Shown piece after piece: positions 1-6,606 of a stretch of DNA of 18,467 bases. Origin of the DNA: CAZRRV01 sp964602735 (lineage in GTDB: Bacteria > Bacillota > Clostridia > Oscillospirales > Acutalibacteraceae). The position numbers were made by a program, and so were the translations under genes. The notes beneath the pieces were generated by a model, which did no database searches, was not told the origin of the DNA, and saw nothing but the letters and a program-made list of their open reading frames with translations. Positions within the stretch are counted from its first letter, which is position 1, and every line of letters starts with the position of its first letter. The stretch is taken from positions 1 to 18,467 of the forward strand of contig CAZRRV010000031.1 in assembly GCA_964602735.1 (NCBI GenBank), given 5' to 3'.

Positions 1-156
1 TCGAGCGTTCCGCGCCCGCTTCCGCTTTTTTCGCTGAGTACCTAACTCTGCGAAAAGAAAACGAAAACGGCGTTCCCATGTCTATTATACCCGGAAAATT
101 GTCTCCGTTAAAGGGAAAAATCCGTTTTTCTTTCGGTAAATCGTAGGAAAGGGTAG

Positions 157-2709
157 ATGATAATGAAAAGACAGTGGAAAACATTTCTCGGCGTTCTTGT
201 AAGTTGCGCGATCGTACTGTCCGCTTTTGCGGGGTTGCCGGCGTTCGCCGCTGAGGTTGCCGGCGGTGATTTCGGCGAAAGCGGCGATAATCTGCACTGG
301 TCGCTGACCGACGACGGAACGCTGACGATTTCCGGCGAAGGTTACGGCGGAATTATCCAGGAGGGCAGGTTTTATTATGATGAGGGTGCTCCGGAACCGG
401 AAGACTTCACCGAAGATGATCTCTGGGGGTCGGAGCCGTGGTTTGACTACCGCAAGTCTATTAATAAGGTGGTTATCGAAAAAGGCGTTACCGGCCTCGG
501 AGAGAGTGTTTTCGCCGCAAATTCCAGTTGGGCTTTTGGCGACGGCCCTACCTGGGCCGGCGATTATGTGTGGGACGACGAGATAGATTACTTCGGTGAT
601 GAGTATAATCCTTATTCTCCTTTTTATCCTAATTATGGTGATTTTGGTTATGGTTCTGTTGTTGCTGATATAGGCCTTCCTTATCCCAATCTGACGGAAG
701 CGGAAATCTTCGGCAGCGTGGATGACGACTACGCATTATTTCAAGGTTGCGAAAGTCTGAGAAAAGTTACGTTCCATGAGGGAACAACCGTGATTCCGGG
801 CCGAATGTTCGAAGATTGCGTTAACCTCACCGAACTGGTTCTGCCCGAAAGTCTGAAGGAAATCAGAACTGCGGCTTTCGCGCGTTGCGGAGCTATGTCC
901 GTTGACCTGCCCGAAAGCGTAAGCGTGATTGACTGGTATGCTTTTGCGCATTCGAAGTTGACTTCCATTACAATGCCGGGGGTAAATGACATCCACGAAG
1001 GAGCTTTTTGGAGATGCGCGGATCTGCGGAGCGTAACCTTAAACGACGACGGATTGGATTACATAGGGTCTATCTGCTTCTACGGGTGTTCGAACCTTCA
1101 ATATAACGAATATGAAAACGCCTATTATCTGGGCAGCGGAACGAACGACCATTACGCGCTTATCCGGGAGAAAAGCCCCGCGGAAACATTCAAGATTCAC
1201 CCCGATACGCGCCTGATAGCCGGGTCGGCGTTCGGCGCCGGCGGAAGCAGAAGTGATTGGCTCCCGGATGAAAAATTAACCGAGCTGACCGTTCCCGACG
1301 GCGTAAAGGCGATCTGCGAAGCCGCGTTCGTAGCCTGTTCGGCTCTTAAAAAAATAACGTTGNNNNNNNNNNNNNNNNNNNNNNNNNNNNNNNNNNNNNN
1401 NNNNNNNNNNNNNNNNNNNNNNNNNNNNNNNNNNNNNNNNNNNNNNNNNNNNNNNNNNNNNNAGGACTGCGAAGCGCTTACAGGTGATCTTGTTTTCCCG
1501 AAAAGCCTGCGGTCAATCGGAGAAGAGGCGTTTTACGGGTGCCGAAATCTTCAAAGCGCAACCCTGAACGACGGATTAAAATATATAGGCGGTGGAGTTT
1601 TCGAAAATTGTCCGAACATTCGGTACAATGAATACAAAAACGCGTATTATCTGGGTAGCGCTAGCAATAAATATTACGCGCTTATCCGGGAAAAAAGCCC
1701 GGCGGAAACATTTGCCGTCCACGGACGCACACGCCTGATAGCCGGAGGGGCGTTCGGCGGTATGCCAAGCGATCAGACAGTTCCTGGGAATGCAGATGAA
1801 AGATTCTACTATGCGGATGAAAAGTTAACCGAACTGACCGTCCCGGGCGGCGTAAAATCGATTGGTGCAAACGCGTTTTGGAACTGTACGGCGCTTAAAA
1901 AAGTAACGTTTCACGAGGGTCTGGAAAAAATAGGCGACAGTGCATTCGACGGATGTGAAACGCTTACGGATATTGTTTTGCCGCTATCCGTTCGGGAAAT
2001 CGGATTTGGTGCATTCTTCTCATGTGAAAAACTTCAGTCCGTATTCTATCCGGGAAGCGAAGAGGATTGGGAAAAAGTAAAAACAGACTTTAATGACGAA
2101 CTCATCGCGCATTTGAAATTCGGAACCGCCGACCCGAACGCGGCAGAAGAGCCGGATATCGTCTATAATACCGCCGACGGTATGCATATGGACGCCGCGG
2201 GCGCGTTCGATAAAGGCACTACGGTTGATGTTTCGGCGCTGACCGGCGGCGATGAGTACGAGGCGGCGAAAGCGGTTATGGGCAACGCCGCAGCCGGAGA
2301 TAAAATGGTATTGTATGAGTTCATGGCGTCAAAATCCGACGGCACCCCGACCGATGCCAAATCGCCCGTAAAAGTGACCTTCGCCATACCGAACGGCTAT
2401 TCCCCGGAAAAATTGGTACTGTACAGCGTGGATCTTGAAAACAATACAAAAGAGCAAATTGCGCTTACGGTTGACGCGAAAGCGATGACCGCCACCGCGT
2501 TTTTGCCGCATTTCAGTTATTATGTTCTGGCGCAGACGCGGGATTCCGACGCTCAGACAGCTCCCGGAGAATCTTCGGGCGGCGCGACGGGGCCGCAGAG
2601 CCCGCAGACCGGCGACAGCCGCAACATCGCGCTTTGGCTTACTTTGCTGCTCGTCTCCGTATGTGCCGTGTCGGCCGCGGCGCTTTCGGCGAAAAAGCGG
2701 AGAGGGTAG
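157..2709 (+). CDS. BspA-like leucine-rich-repeat surface protein with SPQTG wall-sorting signal (interrupted by assembly gap)
   Basis: Secreted, probably wall-anchored protein, about 850 aa as assembled. Residues 4-31 form a signal peptide (basic KR, hydrophobic core, AFA cleavage near 31). Residues 38-60 carry the GDNLHWSLTDDGTLTISGEG motif common in front of LRR_5 (BspA-type) repeats of Firmicutes. LRR_5 units of about 23 aa (pattern IG..AF..C..L..V..P) run from about residue 105 to 650, interrupted by a Tyr/Gly/Pro-rich insert around 125-175. A predicted beta-rich domain covers about 670-800. The C-terminus has SPQTG (815-819), a hydrophobic segment and KKRRG, i.e. a sortase signal; (S/P)PXTG is the motif used by C. 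difficile sortase. Such proteins usually bind host or matrix ligands; the ligand here is unknown. AGGAAAGGG at 145-153 serves either ATG 157 or ATG 163. Residues 403-436 lie in the N gap, so length and repeat number are uncertain. Confidence 0.87.
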   Translation: MIMKRQWKTFLGVLVSCAIVLSAFAGLPAFAAEVAGGDFGESGDNLHWSLTDDGTLTISGEGYGGIIQEGRFYYDEGAPEPEDFTEDDLWGSEPWFDYRKSINKVVIEKGVTGLGESVFAANSSWAFGDGPTWAGDYVWDDEIDYFGDEYNPYSPFYPNYGDFGYGSVVADIGLPYPNLTEAEIFGSVDDDYALFQGCESLRKVTFHEGTTVIPGRMFEDCVNLTELVLPESLKEIRTAAFARCGAMSVDLPESVSVIDWYAFAHSKLTSITMPGVNDIHEGAFWRCADLRSVTLNDDGLDYIGSICFYGCSNLQYNEYENAYYLGSGTNDHYALIREKSPAETFKIHPDTRLIAGSAFGAGGSRSDWLPDEKLTELTVPDGVKAICEAAFVACSALKKITLXXXXXXXXXXXXXXXXXXXXXXXXXXXXXXXXXXDCEALTGDLVFPKSLRSIGEEAFYGCRNLQSATLNDGLKYIGGGVFENCPNIRYNEYKNAYYLGSASNKYYALIREKSPAETFAVHGRTRLIAGGAFGGMPSDQTVPGNADERFYYADEKLTELTVPGGVKSIGANAFWNCTALKKVTFHEGLEKIGDSAFDGCETLTDIVLPLSVREIGFGAFFSCEKLQSVFYPGSEEDWEKVKTDFNDELIAHLKFGTADPNAAEEPDIVYNTADGMHMDAAGAFDKGTTVDVSALTGGDEYEAAKAVMGNAAAGDKMVLYEFMASKSDGTPTDAKSPVKVTFAIPNGYSPEKLVLYSVDLENNTKEQIALTVDAKAMTATAFLPHFSYYVLAQTRDSDAQTAPGESSGGATGPQSPQTGDSRNIALWLTLLLVSVCAVSAAALSAKKRRG
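1099..1362 (+). repeat. Internal duplication of LRR module, copy A
   Basis: Encodes the YNEYENAYYLGSG, YALIREKSPAETF, TRLIAG.AFG, DEKLTELTVP.GVK and ALKKITL blocks. The same blocks recur in the same order in copy B (1621-1911), offset by 522 bp as assembled. Similarity is visible in the DNA as well as the protein, which points to a fairly recent duplication. Copy A ends at the N gap. Confidence 0.85.
1363..1462. other. 100-N assembly gap inside the LRR gene
   Basis: Exactly 100 N, the conventional placeholder for a scaffold gap of unknown size. It falls in the repeat part of the LRR gene, between two copies of a long internal duplication, so a repeat-induced assembly break is likely. The frame is the same on both sides, but that would happen one time in three by chance. 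Comparison with the second copy suggests that the missing sequence holds part of one LRR, or that part plus one or more whole 23-aa units. Confidence 0.97.
1621..1911 (+). repeat. Internal duplication of LRR module, copy B
   Basis: Second copy of the module at 1099-1362. It differs mainly by an extra stretch (GMPSDQTVPGNADERFYY) where copy A has GAGGSRSDWLP. The LRR that follows it (HEGLEKIGDSAFDGCETL) shows what probably lies in the assembly gap after copy A. Confidence 0.85.
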
Positions 2710-2840
2710 TTCGGCATAAAGCGATACCGGGCAGACGTGCGGCACTCGCCGAAAACAAACTTCGGGCGCCGCGCGTCCCGCATATAGGATCGTATCATTA
2801 CCCAACCGTAGGCTTAATCGAAATTTATCTGCGGAAAAAG

Positions 2841-2869
2841 TTGTATTTTTGCGAAAGGCATGGTATAAA
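2841..2869 (+). promoter_or_regulatory. Sigma-70-type promoter with extended -10 for the nuclease gene
   Basis: TTGTAT at 2841-2846, a 17-bp spacer, then TGG-TATAAA at 2861-2869, i.e. an extended -10 element. It lies 30 bp before the ATG at 2900, which has AAAGGAGG at 2883-2890. The unit therefore appears to be transcribed independently of the upstream LRR gene. Confidence 0.65.
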
Positions 2870-2899
2870 AGGGCATAAATAAAAAGGAGGTTAAAGTTT

Positions 2900-4270
2900 A
2901 TGAAAGAAATCCTTCTCAGTAAATCGTTTGTCGGAAGCTTTGGGGACAGCGAGGAGAACATTCCACACGAAATTATCAACCGCTTCAGGGCCGATAACGG
3001 CGAAATTTACATCTACGTCCCGCCCTACGGAGGGTACGACTCGAAGAAGCACAATGATGTAGAGCACCTGATCATCACGGGAGCCCGACATAATACCAAC
3101 AACAAAATCGAGGTGTTATACCTTGCGAAAGACCTTAAACGCACGCACCTCCTGCACAATGGCGGGAGAGATGCCCGCAATTATCCCGAGGAATGGGCGA
3201 AGCTGAAGAACCGTTTGGATTCCGATAAAGTGAGTTACGGCGGGGCTCTCCTCACCGAAATCCCCATGATCTCCGAGGGCGACGGCATAGAAGGAGCCGC
3301 TTATTTTGCGACATTCAAGGTTGAAACGTTGCTGAAACCAAGGAAAAAGATGTTCCTCTCATTGAACGCGGGCGGCGAGGAGCATACCCCCGAGTGTGAC
3401 GTGTACGCGCTAAATCACAGTTATAAATTTCGGCAGTACGGCTTTATAGCGGAAGACAACGAGGACTACGCGACGGTATCCGCCATTATCAAAAACGGCG
3501 AGCTCTGGTGCGACGCGGGGCTGGAGCGTATTGACATCTCAAAATTAAATCCCCAAAATACCACCGTAAAGGGAACGCCGGGGCGCGTTAATTTTCTGAA
3601 GCTTATACACAAAGAGAGCGACGAAACCGTGTTCACAAACCTGTTTTACGAAGCTTTCAACAGAGTTCCGGGGCTGTTCGCGGATTTCGCCAAAGAGGTC
3701 TTGGACGTACACGGTGCCGGGGATGACAGCTACAAATTCGTCCGCAAGGAAGTCGCGACCACGGCTGACGGGGGCAAAGAATCCGCCCGGAACACCGGGG
3801 GCGGCGCGAAGGGTCGGATTGACCTTTTGGCGGAGGGGGAGAAATCCGTCATAGTGATCGAAAACAAGATAGACTCCGCGCTTAACGGGATCGACAGAGA
3901 GAAGGGCATTTCCCAGCTTACCACCTACATAGAATATGTTGAGAAACTGCTTAACGGCCGTAAGGGGTACTATTTCCTGCTGCACCCCGATTATAACGAC
4001 GTCGATATCGAGGATTCGGATCGGCAGCGCGGGAAGGATTTCAAAAAGATAGCTTACAGCGAAATCTACGGCTTTATGACAAAGCGCAAACACGACCTGG
4101 AGGCGGCGTTCGGCAAGGAGAACGCCGAGGACTTTTTGGAGGGTCTCAGCGCGCTTACGCTGAAACCGGAAGAGAAACGGAAAGAAGAGGAAAAGGAACT
4201 GAAAGAAGAGATCGAGCGCCGATTTATCGGGGCTATCGGAAGAGCGAAGAAGACGGGCGCGGAAGTTTAA
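2900..4270 (+). CDS. PD-(D/E)XK nuclease-superfamily protein with uncharacterised N-terminal domain
   Basis: 456 aa, no signal peptide or membrane segment, so probably cytoplasmic. The C-terminal half carries a PD-(D/E)XK core: GRID with D308, then IVIENKI with E321 and K323, then QLTTY with Q339 and Y343. This spacing and the Q..Y helix resemble the PDDEXK_4 type (restriction-like or defence-associated nucleases). The N-terminal 220 residues (HEIINRFRADNGEIYIYVPP near 24-43, and a YGG...EI block near 115) do not match a domain I can name and may sense or bind a partner. Residues 410-440 are a charged, probably coiled-coil segment. It has a strong ribosome site and its own promoter, and is followed after 25 bp by the DUF6273-like gene. 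A Shedu-like (DUF4263) relationship is an alternative I cannot exclude. The nuclease fold is fairly sure; substrate and role are unknown. Confidence 0.75.
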   Translation: MKEILLSKSFVGSFGDSEENIPHEIINRFRADNGEIYIYVPPYGGYDSKKHNDVEHLIITGARHNTNNKIEVLYLAKDLKRTHLLHNGGRDARNYPEEWAKLKNRLDSDKVSYGGALLTEIPMISEGDGIEGAAYFATFKVETLLKPRKKMFLSLNAGGEEHTPECDVYALNHSYKFRQYGFIAEDNEDYATVSAIIKNGELWCDAGLERIDISKLNPQNTTVKGTPGRVNFLKLIHKESDETVFTNLFYEAFNRVPGLFADFAKEVLDVHGAGDDSYKFVRKEVATTADGGKESARNTGGGAKGRIDLLAEGEKSVIVIENKIDSALNGIDREKGISQLTTYIEYVEKLLNGRKGYYFLLHPDYNDVDIEDSDRQRGKDFKKIAYSEIYGFMTKRKHDLEAAFGKENAEDFLEGLSALTLKPEEKRKEEEKELKEEIERRFIGAIGRAKKTGAEV

Positions 4271-4295
4271 TTTTATTGGAAGGGAATGTTGATTT

Positions 4296-4868
4296 ATGCC
4301 GATTATTCGTTACAACGTGAGCGAGTTTACGAAGCTGCCCAAAATTTCTCACGCGACGCTGTTGAGCGTGGCAGAGATGGAGGAGGGTAAAAAGTACATC
4401 ACCCGGGTAAAAAGTTGGATCGACAACTTCGATCCCGACAGTTCCGTTTTCGATTTTAGCCGGGTTATCGAATACTGGTATCTCCGCGACGCCGCGAGCG
4501 ACCCCGGCGAGGAGGATTGTGTGGAACAGGCGTTCACCAACTGCGAAATAACGGGGTTAGGAAGTCCTACCGAACCCGATTACTACGATGAGCCGGATGA
4601 TACCGCTCCCGGGACGGGAGTGCGCCCCGCTTTGGTCATCGATAGCGGCGAATTTTGTCCAAAGCTGAACCTCGGAGACGAGATCGAAATTTACAACGGA
4701 TATGACGAAATGCGGTTTACTCTTATCACGCCGAAACTGCTGCTCTACGATCATTATCTCGACACCGACTTATTCGACGAGTCCGGCTCCAATATCTACG
4801 AGGAGTCTGACGTAAAGCGCCGCATAGATCAATGGTTTGACGAATTCAAAGACAGCTTTGACAGTTGA
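4296..4868 (+). CDS. DUF6273-like small protein with motifs in permuted order
   Basis: 190 aa, acidic, no signal peptide. Residues 21-34 (TLLSVAEMEEGKKY), 61-65 (WYLRD, standing for the usual WWLRSP) and 108-113 (GVRPAL) match the second half of DUF6273-type domains. Residues 127-189 (GDEIEIYNGYDEM, LLLYDHYLDTDLF, NIYEESDVKRRIDQWF) match what is normally the first half. The order is thus swapped relative to the arrangement I know. DUF6273 has no established biochemical function; the WWLRSP...RPA signature recalls C-type-lectin/FGE-like folds, which would suggest ligand binding (inference). GGAAGGG at 4278-4284 serves the ATG. The 25-bp distance to the nuclease gene and the terminator at 4998 indicate a two-gene operon. 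Function unknown. Confidence 0.62.
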   Translation: MPIIRYNVSEFTKLPKISHATLLSVAEMEEGKKYITRVKSWIDNFDPDSSVFDFSRVIEYWYLRDAASDPGEEDCVEQAFTNCEITGLGSPTEPDYYDEPDDTAPGTGVRPALVIDSGEFCPKLNLGDEIEIYNGYDEMRFTLITPKLLLYDHYLDTDLFDESGSNIYEESDVKRRIDQWFDEFKDSFDS

Positions 4869-4949
4869 TTGCCCGCCGTACGGAGGGTAGCCGAACGGGT
4901 TTGAACAATAAAGCCGGCCGCAAAAAGATTCGGGAGAGGTTTTCATTCG

Positions 4950-4967
4950 CGGATATTCAAATATCCG
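4950..4967. repeat. Short inverted repeat
   Basis: CGGATAT, loop TCAA, ATATCCG: a perfect 7-bp stem 82 bp after the DUF6273-like stop codon. No T tract follows, so it is not a terminator by itself. Confidence 0.6.
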
Positions 4968-4997
4968 ATTCCCCGGCGGCGTGCCGGCACATTACCG

Positions 4998-5039
4998 CCG
5001 TGGGCGGGAGCGGTGATTTGCTCCCGCCCACGGGTTTTT
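4998..5039 (+). terminator. Rho-independent terminator of the nuclease/DUF6273-like operon
   Basis: A perfect 14-bp G+C-rich stem (CCGTGGGCGGGAGC at 4998-5011 with its complement at 5020-5033), an 8-nt loop, then G and TTTTT at 5035-5039. It is the first strong terminator after the gene ending at 4868. Confidence 0.82.
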
Positions 5040-5077
5040 CATGCAATTTGTTTGCCGCCTCGGTATGTTCCCATTAC

Positions 5078-5101
5078 GGCAATACCGCATTCGGTATTGC
5101 C
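5078..5101. repeat. Perfect 10-bp inverted repeat
   Basis: GGCAATACCG, loop CATT, CGGTATTGCC. No T tract on either strand, so it is not an ordinary terminator. Its role is unknown; an RNA structure or a protein-binding site is possible. Confidence 0.6.
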
Positions 5102-5206
5102 TTATGAAAGCGTTCGCGGGGCGGTTCCTAATTTGTGAAAGATATTTATGTATCTTTTTCGGAACAGAGCGCGGAAGTTTAACGGCAGAATACGATTTAC
5201 GCGTAT

Positions 5207-5254
5207 AAAAACGCGGCTTCACCGTTTAAGGCGGTGCGGCCGCGCTTTTGTTTT
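5207..5254. terminator. Probable bidirectional terminator
   Basis: The stem CGCGGC..CACCG (5212-5224) pairs with CGGTG..GCCGCG (5232-5244), with a 2-nt internal mismatch and a 7-nt loop. T-rich sequence follows on the plus strand (TTTTGTTTT at 5246-5254). AAAAA precedes it (5207-5211), giving T5 on the minus strand. It fits termination from both converging units. Confidence 0.65.
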
Positions 5255-5265
5255 GCATAAATTGT

Positions 5266-5294
5266 AAAAACCCGGCGGGAGCGTGTCTCCGCCG
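5266..5294 (-). terminator. Terminator of the zinc-ribbon membrane protein gene
   Basis: Read on the minus strand, CGGCGGAG (5294-5287), loop ACACG, then CTCCCGCCG (one bulged base), then two more G and TTTTT (complement of 5266-5270). It starts 25 bp after the stop codon of the minus-strand gene ending at 5319. Confidence 0.65.
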
Positions 5295-5318
5295 CGGCGG
5301 AAACGGCGATGTTTCGGA

Positions 5319-6152
5319 CTAACGGAAACCGAAATAACGCCCGAATATTCCGTATGAATTGCCGTACCCGCCGAACGCCGTTATACCCGCGTACAGAATT
5401 AAGAGAAGATAGGTAACAAGCATAACAACCGTAGCGGTGACCGCCCATACGGCGATATACGCCGGGAACGGCGATATATCGAGAACCGCAAGTTTCTGCA
5501 TCCCCGCGTAAAGGAGTACGGCGGTAGCGGCAAGCCCCGTAATAGAAAACAGTGCTATGAACGGCTCCCACAGCGAGCCTAAAATCATATTCAAAATGCA
5601 GACGGGCGTAATCGGCAGCGTTGCGGCGGCGACCAGATTAAATATTTTCTTCAAACCGGCGTCCGCTTTTAATATAAGTTTCATCGCCCCGAATATGCAA
5701 AACGACATCGCGAAGAACGCCGCCGCCGCGATTAAAATTCCGAACAGCAGCGACAAGCCGAAATTATAGCGGAAAAACCGGATTCCGAAAATTTCTCCTG
5801 CACCCGACAGCCCGAGCGTTTTTTTCGCGGTCACCGCCGTGGCGAAACCGAACGCCAACACCGACGTGCCGCCGAGTACACTCCATTCGCCGCCGTCGCT
5901 TTTCGCCGCTTCTCCGACGGTTTTTACGGTGCTTTTCGAGAAAAAATTTTTTACCGTTTTCCATGCGTTCGCGAAAACCGTTCCGGCGTGTTTCCCCGGC
6001 GGGGGTTGCGGGGCAGCGATCGGTTGAGCGGGCTCATTTGGCTCTCCGGCGGCAGGATTGTCGATTTCCGCCGAGCCGGGTACGGCGGCTCCGCATTTGC
6101 CGCAGAATTTCGCGCCCTCGGGAAGTAAATTTCCGCAATTACCGCAAAACAT
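5319..6152 (-). CDS. Zinc-ribbon polytopic membrane protein (Yip1-like topology)
   Basis: 277 aa. Residues 3-20 form a treble-clef/zinc-ribbon motif with C3, C6, C17 and C20 (CGNC...CGKC), as in zinc_ribbon_2 proteins. A Pro/Ala-rich linker (about 30-55) and an amphipathic stretch (55-85) follow. About four to five hydrophobic segments come next, near 95-108, 131-155, 170-192, 198-218 and 230-258, with a Gly/Tyr/Phe-rich tail. The arrangement resembles Firmicutes zinc-ribbon plus Yip1-type proteins, for which no precise activity is established. GGAGGG lies 8-13 bp before the ATG, and a TTGACT/TAAAAT promoter lies upstream. It is a single-gene unit, divergent from the sugar operon and ended by hairpins at 5266-5294 and 5212-5244. 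Family and membrane location are fairly sure; function is not. Confidence 0.78.
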   Translation of the reverse strand: MFCGNCGNLLPEGAKFCGKCGAAVPGSAEIDNPAAGEPNEPAQPIAAPQPPPGKHAGTVFANAWKTVKNFFSKSTVKTVGEAAKSDGGEWSVLGGTSVLAFGFATAVTAKKTLGLSGAGEIFGIRFFRYNFGLSLLFGILIAAAAFFAMSFCIFGAMKLILKADAGLKKIFNLVAAATLPITPVCILNMILGSLWEPFIALFSITGLAATAVLLYAGMQKLAVLDISPFPAYIAVWAVTATVVMLVTYLLLILYAGITAFGGYGNSYGIFGRYFGFR

Positions 6153-6202
6153 AAACTTTTCCCTCCGAAAATATAATAGTACGTGATTATTCTCCCGAAT
6201 TT

Positions 6203-6230
6203 ATTTTACATTATTCTCCGGCAAAGTCAA
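6203..6230 (-). promoter_or_regulatory. Promoter for the zinc-ribbon membrane protein gene
   Basis: On the minus strand, TTGACT (6230-6225), a 16-bp spacer, then TAAAAT (6208-6203), about 50 bp before the ATG at 6152. Both hexamers are close to the sigma-70 consensus. Confidence 0.6.
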
Positions 6231-6493
6231 GCATAAAACGGAGAGAACGGCAAAAAGGCGGGCGCGGTTTTATACGCCGTATTGCGCGGTATTGCATAAA
6301 GCAATCCGTATGCCGCGCGTTTGCGGTTTTGTTCGGCGTAACCGGGTAAAAATCAACGAAACAAAATTTATCCGTTTTTGTCCGGGCGTGTGAAAAATCC
6401 CGGCGCACCGAACCGGGAAACGGTATGCGGAATTGCCTTGTGTGTAATCGCCCGTGTACGGGTGAAAAAAATGAAATTTATGAAAGAAAGTGC

Positions 6494-6521
6494 TTGCTTT
6501 TTGCGAACGCCGGTATAAAAT
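6494..6521 (+). promoter_or_regulatory. Candidate promoter of the sugar-redox operon
   Basis: TTGCTT at 6494-6499, a 16-bp spacer, TAAAAT at 6516-6521. It lies about 80 bp before the chosen TTG start at 6604. The -35 match is only moderate. Confidence 0.45.
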
Positions 6522-6589
6522 AGTAGCGGAGGGTTGAAAGCGCGGCGGTAGCGCGCCGCGGGTCTGCCTTTTCGGATTTTTCAATAGGT

Positions 6590-6606
6590 AAGGAGTGTTG
6601 AAGTTG
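6590..6606 (+). promoter_or_regulatory. Ribosome site that selects the TTG start at 6604
   Basis: AAGGAG occupies 6590-6595. The GTG at 6595 overlaps it and the TTG at 6598 is only 2 nt away, so neither can be used well. The TTG at 6604 is 8 nt downstream, the optimal distance, and yields MVKKFPVGLQLYSVRD, a typical start for this family. Confidence 0.7.

Larger units (their letters stand above)
4869..5318. other. Hairpin-rich 450-bp intergenic region between convergent genes
   Basis: No credible gene. It contains a series of inverted repeats: 4950-4967, a 10-bp palindrome at 4981-4990, the terminator at 4998-5039, a 10-bp perfect stem at 5078-5101, a bidirectional terminator at 5207-5254 and a minus-strand terminator at 5266-5294. 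The stretch 5102-5206 shows nothing I can assign. The flanking genes point toward each other, which explains the terminators but not the extra hairpins. Confidence 0.7.
6153..6603. other. Divergent intergenic region
   Basis: It separates the zinc-ribbon gene (minus) from the sugar operon (plus) and holds a promoter for each. Between them is an imperfect hairpin at 6284-6318 (GCGCGG/CCGCGC outer stem, ATTGC/GCAAT inner stem), a CCCGG/CCGGG repeat near 6400, and a small hairpin near 6450 (CGCCCG/CGGGTG, loop TGTA). I see no gene and no riboswitch I recognise. Confidence 0.55.

Noticed and set aside
83..88. TATTAT as -10 box of the LRR gene promoter
   Set aside because: No acceptable -35 hexamer at 16-18 bp upstream and no correctly spaced extended TGn, so the promoter cannot be supported.
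595..672. Diversity-generating retroelement variable region
   Set aside because: The NNT codon run is suggestive only in form; there is no template repeat, no reverse transcriptase, and the residues are biased to Tyr/Gly/Pro rather than spread as expected from adenine mutagenesis.
2329..2979. 216-aa minus-strand frame over the LRR gene end and nuclease start
   Set aside because: It overlaps two well-supported plus-strand genes and the nuclease promoter, and its composition (Arg-rich, no domain) is that of a shadow frame.
4865..5107. 80-aa frame overlapping the DUF6273-like stop, possibly a frameshifted continuation of that domain
   Set aside because: The translation does not continue the domain motifs (no FY..AF pattern) and it runs through the terminator at 4998-5039.
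6284..6318. Riboswitch upstream of the sugar operon
   Set aside because: The hairpin lies about 180 bp upstream of the candidate promoter at 6494-6521, so it would not be in the leader, and it matches no riboswitch pattern I know.
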